Of a DNA stretch of 14,213 nucleotides, positions 1 through 5,727 are shown piece after piece (the stretch's first letter is position 1; each line of letters opens with the position of its first letter). The translations under genes and the position numbers were made by a program. The DNA comes from an uncultured Oscillospiraceae bacterium (lineage in GTDB: Bacteria; Bacillota; Clostridia; Oscillospirales; Oscillospiraceae): positions 1-14,213 of the forward strand of contig CAJOFW010000028.1 in assembly GCA_905234005.1 (NCBI GenBank), in the 5' to 3' direction. The notes below the pieces were generated by a model that was not told where the DNA came from, searched no databases, and worked only from the letters and a program-made list of their open reading frames with translations.

Positions 1-210
1 CGCGCCGACGAGAAACTCGTCCGGCGTCGTATCGAGCGCGTCGGCGATTCGCATGATGACCTCCGTAGAGGGGATCGAGACGGCGCGTTCGATGTTGGAG
101 AGGTATGTGTCGCTGATTTCCACAAGTTCGGCGACGGTTGCCTGTGTCAAATGCAGCTCCTTGCGACGACGGGCAATTCTCCTGCCAATGGCCTGATAAT
201 CCGTTTTCAT
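1..210 (-). CDS. XRE/Cro-family helix-turn-helix transcriptional regulator, N-terminal part
   Basis: The first 70 residues of a minus-strand gene are visible; the rest lies beyond the left edge. They form a typical lambda-Cro/XRE helix-turn-helix: IGRRIARRRKELHLTQATVA (residues 8-27), then the recognition-helix region with SDTYLSNIERA and the fourth and fifth helices ending TPDEFLVG. The family binds short inverted-repeat operators as dimers, usually as a repressor. The ATG at 208-210 is preceded by GGGAGAGG (minus strand), a clear ribosome-binding site. The gene is divergent from the LRR/SLH surface-protein gene, and two related sites in the shared spacer are its likely targets (inference). 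A weak minus-strand -10 candidate, TACAAT (240-245), has no good -35. Any C-terminal sensor or dimerisation domain cannot be seen. Confidence 0.88.
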   Translation of the reverse strand, partial: MKTDYQAIGRRIARRRKELHLTQATVAELVEISDTYLSNIERAVSIPSTEVIMRIADALDTTPDEFLVGA

Positions 211-277
211 ACGTACCTCTCCCTTGCAATCTGTCATTGATTGTACCCATTTTTGAGAGAGGTTGAAATTAACGCAT

Positions 278-296
278 GGTGGAGAAATTCACTTGA
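278..296. promoter_or_regulatory. Putative repressor operator 1 (overlaps -35)
   Basis: GGTGGAGAAATTCACTTGA matches the site at 318-336 at 16 of 19 positions. Its last bases are the first bases of the TTGACA -35 box of the LRR/SLH gene. The site has an imperfect GTG...CAC dyad. A protein bound here would cover the -35. The XRE regulator encoded divergently is the obvious candidate ligand, which is inference. Confidence 0.5.
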
Positions 297-320
297 CATT
301 CAAGAACTAAAGATTATAGT
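293..320 (+). promoter_or_regulatory. Sigma-A-type promoter of the LRR/SLH surface-protein gene
   Basis: A perfect -35 TTGACA (293-298), a 16-bp spacer and -10 TATAGT (315-320) lie in an AT-rich spacer. Transcription should begin near 327, giving a leader of about 45 nt that contains the AAAGGAG ribosome-binding site (357-363). Confidence 0.7.
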
Positions 321-336
321 GTAGAAATACACTTGA
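318..336. promoter_or_regulatory. Putative repressor operator 2 (overlaps -10/start site)
   Basis: AGTGTAGAAATACACTTGA contains a perfect inverted repeat AGTGTA-GAAA-TACACT (318-333). It repeats the 278-296 site exactly 40 bp downstream, close to four helical turns, so both sites would face the same side of the DNA. It overlaps the -10 and the expected transcription start, a position typical of repression. Confidence 0.55.
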
Positions 337-372
337 ATCTAAAAAATAACACAGGCAAAGGAGACAAAGACG

Positions 373-2007
373 ATGAAACGTGTGCTATCCCTTCTGCTGG
401 CGGCAGTCCTCTGCCTTGGTCTTGTACCGTCCTACGCGGCGGCGAGCGCCGAGCCGCCGGTCACCGACGTGACGGAAACGGATGTGACGGAAATGGACGT
501 GACGGAATCGGCGCTGATCGACGTGAACGACGCGCCCGTGACCGACGGGGCGGTCTATACCGGCTCGTGCGGGACGAACGTGCGCTGGTCGCTCGATACG
601 GCGTCCGGCGTGCTGACGGTCTCCGGGAGCGGGGACATGGACGGCTGGTGGCCGGACAGCGGCGCGCCCTGGCATTCGTACTGGGCGTACATCCGGCAGG
701 TCGTCATCGGGTACGGCGTCACGTCGATCGGCGATTTCGCGTTCGACGGGTGCCGGCTGCTCTCGGATGTGACGATCGCGAACAGCGTCGAATACATCGG
801 CAGCAGCGTCTTCTCCGACTGCCGCAGCCTGACGACCGTCACGCTCCCGGCGGGCACGACGGCCGTGAGCATCTGGGCGTTCAACGGCTGCGCAAACCTG
901 ACGGCGGTGCGGATCGACGCGGACAACCCGAGCTATACGTCCCGTGACGGCGTAATGTACAACAAGGCCGTGACCATACTGGATTATTACCCCGCCGGAA
1001 GGACAGGGCGCTATGTCATCCCGTCGGGCGTGACCGCCATCGGCTACGGGGCGTTTTCCGGCTGTAACGGGCTGACCGGCGTCGTCATCCCGGACACGGT
1101 CACGACGATCTACGACGGCGCCTTCAACGGCTGTTCCGCGCTGACGGCGGTCACGATCCCCGGCGGCGTGACCGATATCCGCGAAGCGGCGTTCTCGTGG
1201 TGCGATGGCCTTGAGAGCGTCACGGTCGGGGAGGGCGTGCCGTATCTGGCCGACGAGATGTTCTACGGCTGTCAGAATCTCAAAAGCGTCGCCCTGCCCG
1301 CAAGCCTTACATACGTCGGCGCGGCCGCGTTTGCGGTCTGCGGCAGCCTCGGCGACGTCTACTACGCCGGGACGGGCGCACAGTGGAGCGCCGTCGTCAT
1401 CGACGCGGAGAATGAGCCGCTCACATCGGCGACCGTGCACTTTAACGCCTCGATGCCCGCCGTCAGCCCGTTCGACGACGTACCGGCGACGGTCTCCTAT
1501 TATAAATATGTGATGTGGGCCTACGAAAACGGCATAGTAAAGGGCACGTCGGCGACGACGTTCTCGCCGAACGCCGACTGTACACGCGGACAGTTCGCGA
1601 TCATGCTCTACCGCCTCGCCGGAAGGCCCGACGTGGGCGGGGTCGAAAACCCGTTCACGGACGTGAAGCCCGCCGACGCCTGTTACAGGGCGGTGCTCTG
1701 GGCGTACAGCGCCGGTATCATCAAGGGCACGTCGGCGACGACGTTCAGCCCCGGCGGCAGCGTCACACGCGGACAGATCGTCACGATGCTGTACCGTATG
1801 GCGGGCCGTCCCGCCGTCACCGGGAACGCCAATCCGTTCACGGACGTGAAGCCGTCCGACGCGTGCTACAGGCCCGTCCTCTGGGCCGTCGAGACGGGCG
1901 TCACAAAGGGCACGTCCGCGACGACGTTCTCCCCGAACCGGCCGTGCAGACGCTACCAGCTCGTGACGTTCCTGTACCGGTTCAACGAGATCATGCGCTA
2001 TATCTGA
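373..2007 (+). CDS. Secreted BspA-like leucine-rich-repeat protein with three S-layer-homology domains
   Basis: A 544-aa surface protein. Residues 1-25 are a signal peptide (MKRV, a hydrophobic core, then AAASA), followed by a short acidic Val-Thr-Asp/Glu linker (about 26-58). Residues 60-360 hold BspA/LRR_5-type repeats, seen as recurring units of the form AF-x-GC-xxL-xxVxIPxxVTxI (for example FNGCSALTAVTIPGGVTDI near 251-269). Three SLH domains follow at about 367-416, 427-477 and 488-537, each with WAYxxGI and KGTSATTFSP. SLH domains anchor proteins to secondary cell-wall polymers; LRR_5 proteins are commonly adhesins or matrix-binding proteins, though the ligand here is unknown. The third SLH has CRRYQ where the others have TRGQ. 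The ATG has AAAGGAG 9 nt upstream. The gene is monocistronic and probably controlled by the divergent XRE regulator. No canonical terminator follows. Confidence 0.9.
   Translation: MKRVLSLLLAAVLCLGLVPSYAAASAEPPVTDVTETDVTEMDVTESALIDVNDAPVTDGAVYTGSCGTNVRWSLDTASGVLTVSGSGDMDGWWPDSGAPWHSYWAYIRQVVIGYGVTSIGDFAFDGCRLLSDVTIANSVEYIGSSVFSDCRSLTTVTLPAGTTAVSIWAFNGCANLTAVRIDADNPSYTSRDGVMYNKAVTILDYYPAGRTGRYVIPSGVTAIGYGAFSGCNGLTGVVIPDTVTTIYDGAFNGCSALTAVTIPGGVTDIREAAFSWCDGLESVTVGEGVPYLADEMFYGCQNLKSVALPASLTYVGAAAFAVCGSLGDVYYAGTGAQWSAVVIDAENEPLTSATVHFNASMPAVSPFDDVPATVSYYKYVMWAYENGIVKGTSATTFSPNADCTRGQFAIMLYRLAGRPDVGGVENPFTDVKPADACYRAVLWAYSAGIIKGTSATTFSPGGSVTRGQIVTMLYRMAGRPAVTGNANPFTDVKPSDACYRPVLWAVETGVTKGTSATTFSPNRPCRRYQLVTFLYRFNEIMRYI
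466..510 (+). repeat. Three 15-bp in-frame tandem repeats (DVTE-x linker)
   Basis: Three consecutive 15-bp units, GACGTGACGGAAACG, GATGTGACGGAAATG and GACGTGACGGAATCG, encode DVTET, DVTEM and DVTES. They lie between the signal peptide and the LRR region. Near-identity at the DNA level suggests copy number can change by slippage without breaking the frame. Confidence 0.85.
1540..1929 (+). repeat. SLH-domain coding repeats with 183-bp period
   Basis: A 24-bp core encoding KGTSATTF recurs at 1540-1563, 1723-1746 and 1906-1929, exactly 183 bp (61 codons) apart. The first two cores are identical and the third differs by one silent base. The cores are closer in DNA than the rest of the domains, pointing to recent duplication or gene conversion, or strong codon constraint. 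Confidence 0.8.
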
Positions 2008-2023
2008 AGGTCGTCCCGCCGAC

Positions 2024-2153
2024 AGGCGCTTGCTTCAAATTCATTTTTGCCGGAAACCGCGCTTTTCGGCAAAAATACCTTCAGGCGAGCCTGGGCGAGC
2101 CTCTCGCGGAGCCTCTCGCGCCGACCAAACCCGGCAAAGCCGGGTGCGATAAG
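2024..2153 (+). repeat. Dispersed mosaic intergenic repeat, copy 1
   Basis: Two modules match sequence after pyc in inverted orientation. Module A (2024-2071) includes a 31-bp identical block (2041-2071), equal to the reverse complement of 13836-13866, and is preceded by AGGCGCTT in both copies. Module B (2130-2153, beginning CCCGGCAAAGCCGGG) resembles the reverse complement of 13811-13834. In this copy the modules are separated by about 58 bp holding a tandem 12-bp repeat; in the other they abut. Module A forms a 13-bp hairpin (2044-2056 with 2063-2075, one G-T pair). Its T-run is on the 5' side and its A-run on the 3' side, so it is not a canonical terminator. Noncoding mobile or structured repeat; function unknown. 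Confidence 0.7.
2097..2120 (+). repeat. Tandem 12-bp repeat, two perfect units
   Basis: GAGCCTCTCGCG occurs twice back to back (2097-2108 and 2109-2120), just after a related GCGAGCCTGG. It lies between the two modules of the dispersed repeat and explains part of their greater separation here. Confidence 0.8.
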
Positions 2154-2163
2154 CGCGAGTAAC

Positions 2164-2191
2164 CGCTTGTGAAACGCAAGTTTCGCAAGCG
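2164..2191 (+). other. Hairpin with 12-bp stem and GCAA loop
   Basis: CGCTTGTGAAAC (2164-2175) pairs with GTTTCGCAAGCG (2180-2191), with one G-U pair, closing a GCAA tetraloop of the stable GNRA class. It ends 13 bp before the -35 of the downstream promoter. No T-run follows, so it is not an obvious terminator; it could protect the 3' end of the LRR/SLH transcript. Confidence 0.6.
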
Positions 2192-2204
2192 ATAAAACAC
2201 AGAT

Positions 2205-2233
2205 TTGACAATCCCGGCGGGGCATAGTAGAAT
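2205..2233 (+). promoter_or_regulatory. Sigma-A-type promoter of the MBL-fold RNase-like gene
   Basis: TTGACA (2205-2210), a 17-bp spacer and TAGAAT (2228-2233). Transcription should start near 2240, leaving a leader of about 100 nt. This leader carries a perfect 8-bp tandem repeat ACATATCT (2306-2321) just before the translation start. The -35 would be read as a TTG start codon in a longer open frame, which I reject. Confidence 0.75.
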
Positions 2234-2339
2234 ATGTATGACGGTTCTGCGTCCGGGGGCTCATGTCCCGCGCCCGTCCGGGAAGGGCGAAGCGGTTCGG
2301 AACCCACATATCTACATATCTATAACGGGGGCGACGGCA

Positions 2340-3947
2340 ATGAAGCTTGTGTTTCTCGGCGCGACGCATGAGGTGACCGGGAGCTGCACGATGATCGAGC
2401 TCGGCGGCCGGTACGGGCTTGTCGACTGCGGCATGGAGCAGGGCGAGGACATATTCGAGAACCGGGAGATCCCCGTGAACCCGGCGCAGATTGATTTCGT
2501 CCTGCTCACCCACGCCCACATCGACCACTCCGGCAACCTGCCGCTTCTTTACAAAAACGGCTATGACGGCCCGATCTACGCCACGCCGGCGACGTGCCAC
2601 CTGTGCGAGATCATGCTGCGCGACTGCGCCCACATCCAGGAGAGCGAGGCCGAGTGGAAAAACCGCAAGGCCCGCCGCGCCGGCGGGACGATGACAGCGC
2701 CCGTGTACAGCCTCGCCGACGCGGAGAGGGCCGTGTCGCATCTGCGCCCGTGTCCGTACGGGGAGCTTACGCAGGTGGGCGAGGGCGTCGCCGTCCGGTT
2801 CACCGACGCGGGCCATCTCCTCGGCTCGGCGAGCATCGAGGTCTTTCTGACCGAGAACGGCGTCACGAAAAAAATTGTGTTCAGCGGCGACATCGGAAAC
2901 GACAACCAGCCGCTCATCAACAACCCGCAGTATATCGAATCGGCCGACTACGTGATCACCGAGTCGACCTACGGCGACCGCCTGCACGACCGCCCGCCCG
3001 AGGGCGTCGTCGAATACCTCGCGTCGTGCGTTCAGCGCGTGTTTGACCGGGGCGGCAGCATCGTCATCCCGTCGTTCGCCGTCGGGCGGACGCAGGAGAT
3101 GCTGTATTTCTTCCGCGTCATCAAGGAACGCGGCCTCGTGACCGGGCACGGCGACTTCCCGGTCTACGTCGACTCCCCGCTGGCAAACGAGGCGACGGGC
3201 ATCTTTTTGCAGTGCGAGGAGTGCTGCTTCAACGAGGAGACGTGCGGTCTGCTCGCCCGGGGCGTCAATCCGCTCATGAGCCCCGGCGTGACGCTCGCGG
3301 TCACCATGGAGGAATCGCAGCGCATCAACTACGACCCCACGCCGAAGGTCATCCTGTCCGCCAGCGGCATGTGCGAGGCGGGCCGCGTCCGGCATCACCT
3401 CAAGCACAACATCTGGAACCCGCAGAACATGATCCTGTTCGTCGGCTACCAGGCCGTCGGCACGACGGGCCGCGCCATCCTCGACGGCGCGAAGGAGATA
3501 CGGCTGTTCGGCGAGGACGTCGCCGTCCGGGCCGAAATCGCGTTCCTGCCCGGCAAGAGCGGCCACGCCGACCGTGACGGCCTCGTCCGCTGGATCACGG
3601 CGTTTGCGGAGAAGCCCGCGATGGTGTTCGTGAACCACGGGGAGGACGCGGCGGTGAAGGCGTACGCCACGCTCCTGCACGACACCTACGGCTTCACCGT
3701 CAGCGCCCCGTACAGCGGCGCGAGCTTCGACCTTCTCGCGGACGACTACATCGACATGCCCGAGGGCGTGCCCGTCGTGAAGGCCAAGGCAAAGCAGAAC
3801 CGCGCCCGTGACGCGTTCGCGGCGCTGCTCGCCGCCGGGGAGCGGCTCATGGCCGTCGTCCGCGCCTGCCGGGGCATGCCGAACAAGGAGCTGGGCAAAT
3901 TCGCCGGCCAGATCAACTCCCTGGCCGACAAATGGAGCCGGGACTGA
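2340..3947 (+). CDS. MBL-fold metallo-hydrolase with beta-CASP and RNA-specificity domains (RNase-like)
   Basis: A 535-aa protein of the beta-CASP branch of the metallo-beta-lactamase superfamily, whose characterised members are zinc-dependent endo/exoribonucleases related to CPSF-73. Visible motifs are HAHIDH (58-63), AGHLLGSAS with the third metal-site His159, SGDIGN with Asp184, and TESTYGDR (208-214). The beta-CASP insert spans about 225-375, with SGMCEAGRVRHHLKHN near 342-357. The RMMBL motif FLPGKSGHADRDGL (402-415) carries the last His. A charged C-terminal extension (about 470-535) ends in a helical tail. The start MKLVFLGATHEVTGSC is the family's usual N-terminus; the ribosome-binding site is weak (GGGGG). 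RNA turnover or maturation is the family-level role; the target is unknown. The stop codon lies inside a hairpin shared with the convergent spacer. Confidence 0.9.
   Translation: MKLVFLGATHEVTGSCTMIELGGRYGLVDCGMEQGEDIFENREIPVNPAQIDFVLLTHAHIDHSGNLPLLYKNGYDGPIYATPATCHLCEIMLRDCAHIQESEAEWKNRKARRAGGTMTAPVYSLADAERAVSHLRPCPYGELTQVGEGVAVRFTDAGHLLGSASIEVFLTENGVTKKIVFSGDIGNDNQPLINNPQYIESADYVITESTYGDRLHDRPPEGVVEYLASCVQRVFDRGGSIVIPSFAVGRTQEMLYFFRVIKERGLVTGHGDFPVYVDSPLANEATGIFLQCEECCFNEETCGLLARGVNPLMSPGVTLAVTMEESQRINYDPTPKVILSASGMCEAGRVRHHLKHNIWNPQNMILFVGYQAVGTTGRAILDGAKEIRLFGEDVAVRAEIAFLPGKSGHADRDGLVRWITAFAEKPAMVFVNHGEDAAVKAYATLLHDTYGFTVSAPYSGASFDLLADDYIDMPEGVPVVKAKAKQNRARDAFAALLAAGERLMAVVRACRGMPNKELGKFAGQINSLADKWSRD
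3935..3947 (+). repeat. 13-bp direct repeat, copy at gene 3' end
   Basis: GAGCCGGGACTGA covers the last codons and stop of the MBL-fold gene and recurs at 4083-4095 in the following noncoding spacer. Weak similarity extends upstream (GGCCGACAAATG versus GGCGAAACA), suggesting a partial duplication of the gene end. Confidence 0.6.
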
Positions 3948-3973
3948 TCCTTTTTCCCCAAAGAAAAAGGATC
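3946..3973 (+). other. Perfect 11-bp hairpin starting in a stop codon
   Basis: GATCCTTTTTC (3946-3956) pairs perfectly with GAAAAAGGATC (3963-3973) around a 6-nt loop. The first stem base is the G of the TGA stop. It is followed by A-rich, not T-rich, sequence, so it is not a standard terminator in the plus direction; a role in 3'-end stability is possible. Confidence 0.6.
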
Positions 3974-4032
3974 AAAAAGAACTTTGTATTCGATTCGAGA
4001 CGGCAGCGTTTCCAAGGTTTTGTGCCCGGTGA

Positions 4033-4054
4033 CGAAACGAAGCCTTTCGTTTCG
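4033..4054. other. 9-bp hairpin in the convergent spacer
   Basis: CGAAACGAA (4033-4041) pairs with TTCGTTTCG (4046-4054) across a 4-nt loop. It is one of three hairpins packed into the 205-bp spacer between two convergent genes. Function unknown. Confidence 0.5.
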
Positions 4055-4082
4055 ATATGAATCGGTGCATTCAGGCGAAACA

Positions 4083-4095
4083 GAGCCGGGACTGA
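4083..4095 (+). repeat. 13-bp direct repeat, spacer copy
   Basis: This is the second copy of GAGCCGGGACTGA, 148 bp downstream of the copy that ends the MBL-fold gene. It lies in noncoding sequence just before the bidirectional terminator. Confidence 0.6.
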
Positions 4096-4111
4096 ACCGG
4101 TTTATACAAGT

Positions 4112-4148
4112 AAAAAAGGGAGCCGGAATCCATCCGGCTCCCTTTTTC
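4112..4148. terminator. Bidirectional rho-independent terminator between convergent genes
   Basis: An A6 run, stem GGGAGCCGGA (4118-4127), 5-nt loop, stem TCCGGCTCCC (4133-4142), then T5. The A and T runs make it work on both strands: it ends the MBL-fold transcript from the left and the flavoprotein transcript from the right. Confidence 0.92.
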
Positions 4149-4152
4149 TTCC

Positions 4153-5727
4153 TTAAAGCGCTATAACAGCGCCGCGATGACCGCCTCGGCGCATCGGACG
4201 CCGTCGAGGGCGGCGCTCATGATGCCGCCGGCCCAGCCGGCCCCCTCCCTCGCCGCACGGGTACAGCCCGCGCAGCGCCGGGGACTGGAGCGTATCGTCC
4301 CGCTCCATCCGCACCGGGGACGACGACCGCGTCTCCGGCCCGGTCAGCACCGCGAACGGCGCGTCGAAGCCCCGCAGCCGCCGCCCGAACAGCGGCAGCG
4401 CCTCCGCGATCGTGCCCGCGATGACCGGCGGCAGCACATCGCGCAGCGAAGCCTCGGCGACGCCCGGCGTATAGCTCGGCGTCACCCGTTCCATGCGTGC
4501 GGGTACGCCGAGAAAGCCGCCGACCGTCTGCGCCGGGGCGCGGTATCCGCCGCCGGCGATGTCATACGCCCGGCGCTCCAGCTCCCGCTGCCAGCGCATA
4601 CCGCCCAGCACGCCGCCATACGGGAAATCCGACGGCGAGACCGCCGCGAGTACGGCGGCGTTGGAGTTAACATAATTTCTGGCACGCGGGCTTGCGCCGT
4701 TTACGCACACGCGACCCGGCTCGCTCGCGGCGGGGACGACCTCGCCGCCCGGACACATACAGAACGTATAGCACCGCCGCCCGCCGTCCAGCTCCACGGC
4801 CAGCGCGTAGTCGGCGGGAGGGAGGTTCGGGTGGCCGGCGAACGCGCCGTACTGCGCCCGGTCGGTGTCGGCCTGCAGGTGCTCGATGCGCGCGCCCATG
4901 GCGAACGCCTTCGGCGACATGGGGACGCCAAGTTCACATAACATCTCAAACGTGTCCCGGGCGCTGTGGCCGCAGGCGAGGATGAGCGTATCGCATTCGA
5001 CGCGGCTGTGTTCGGTGACGGCGGCGGTCAGCGCCCCGCCGTCCGATTCGAGACCGACGAGCTTCTGCGAAAACCGCACCTCGCCGCCGAGGGCGGTGAT
5101 GCGTCCGCGAATGGCCGCGCACACGCCGGGGAGCAGGTCGGTGCCGATGTGGGGCTTCGCGTCGATTTGGATGTCCGCCGGGGCGCCGGCGGCGACGAGC
5201 TGTTCGAGCACCCACGGGATGCGGGGATTTTTGACGCCGGTCGTGAGCTTGCCGTCCGAGAACGCCCCGGCCCCGCCCTCGCCGAACTGGATGTTCGATT
5301 CGGGATCGAGAACGCCGGTTTTGCGCAGAAGCGCCACCTTTTCCGCCCGTGATGACGCGTCCTCGCCGCGCTCTAAAATGACGGGCCGCAGCCCCGCCAT
5401 CGCGAGCACAAGCCCCGCGAACATCCCCGCCGGGCCGAAGCCGACGATCACGGGACGGGTTTGCGGCAGCCGCGCCGGCGTCGGCGGCTCGTACCGGTAC
5501 GGCGTGACGGGGGCGGCGTTTTTGCACCGGGCCAGCGCCGACGCCTCGTCGCGGACGGCGGCGTCCACGGTGTAGACGATCCGCACGTCGCTCTTCTTCC
5601 GGGCGTCGATCGAGCGCCGGACGACGGCGAGGGATGACACGCGGCAGCCGAGCGCCCTCTCGGCACGCTCCGTGAGGCGGTCGGGCGGCTCGTCCGGCGT
5701 GAGCGTGATATTGCGCAGCCGGATCAT
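4153..5727 (-). CDS. COG2509-type FAD-dependent dehydrogenase/oxidoreductase, C-terminus frameshifted
   Basis: The open frame gives 524 aa from MIRLRNITL. It belongs to the uncharacterised FAD-dependent dehydrogenase family: an N-terminal domain of about 75 residues (ITLTPDEPPDRLTERAERAL...), the Rossmann FAD motif VGFGPAGMFAG (95-105) with LERGED (118-123), and the family signature SNIQFGEGGAGAFSDGKL (144-161). The 5727 start sits inside the upstream stop (ATGA), so translation is probably coupled; a longer frame from 5787 is unlikely. Around residue 493 the sequence reads LYPCGEGG, then turns into an Arg-rich tail (RLGRRHHERRPRRRP). In the neighbouring frame the same DNA encodes AGWAGGIMSAALDGVRCAEA, the expected closing FAD motif, ending in TAG at 4161-4163. 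The break is at the C/G run 4241-4250. It could be a recent mutation or a sequence error; an active enzyme would need the other frame. Substrate unknown. Confidence 0.85.
   Translation of the reverse strand: MIRLRNITLTPDEPPDRLTERAERALGCRVSSLAVVRRSIDARKKSDVRIVYTVDAAVRDEASALARCKNAAPVTPYRYEPPTPARLPQTRPVIVGFGPAGMFAGLVLAMAGLRPVILERGEDASSRAEKVALLRKTGVLDPESNIQFGEGGAGAFSDGKLTTGVKNPRIPWVLEQLVAAGAPADIQIDAKPHIGTDLLPGVCAAIRGRITALGGEVRFSQKLVGLESDGGALTAAVTEHSRVECDTLILACGHSARDTFEMLCELGVPMSPKAFAMGARIEHLQADTDRAQYGAFAGHPNLPPADYALAVELDGGRRCYTFCMCPGGEVVPAASEPGRVCVNGASPRARNYVNSNAAVLAAVSPSDFPYGGVLGGMRWQRELERRAYDIAGGGYRAPAQTVGGFLGVPARMERVTPSYTPGVAEASLRDVLPPVIAGTIAEALPLFGRRLRGFDAPFAVLTGPETRSSSPVRMERDDTLQSPALRGLYPCGEGGGRLGRRHHERRPRRRPMRRGGHRGAVIAL

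Noticed and set aside
466..1929. CRISPR-like array in the repeats of the surface-protein gene
   Set aside because: All repeats are in frame and encode protein units; there are no unique spacers of constant length or cas genes.
2044..2075. The 13-bp hairpin as terminator of the LRR/SLH gene
   Set aside because: The T-run lies 5' and the A-run 3' of the stem on either strand, so no U-tract follows the hairpin.
2205..2339. A longer N-terminus for the MBL-fold protein starting at TTG 2205
   Set aside because: The TTG is the -35 hexamer of a strong promoter, and the family starts at MKLVFLGATHEVTG.
1998..3680. A 560-codon minus-strand open frame opposite the MBL-fold gene
   Set aside because: It is an antisense shadow with no recognisable domain, no ribosome-binding site, and it crosses the promoter and repeat region.
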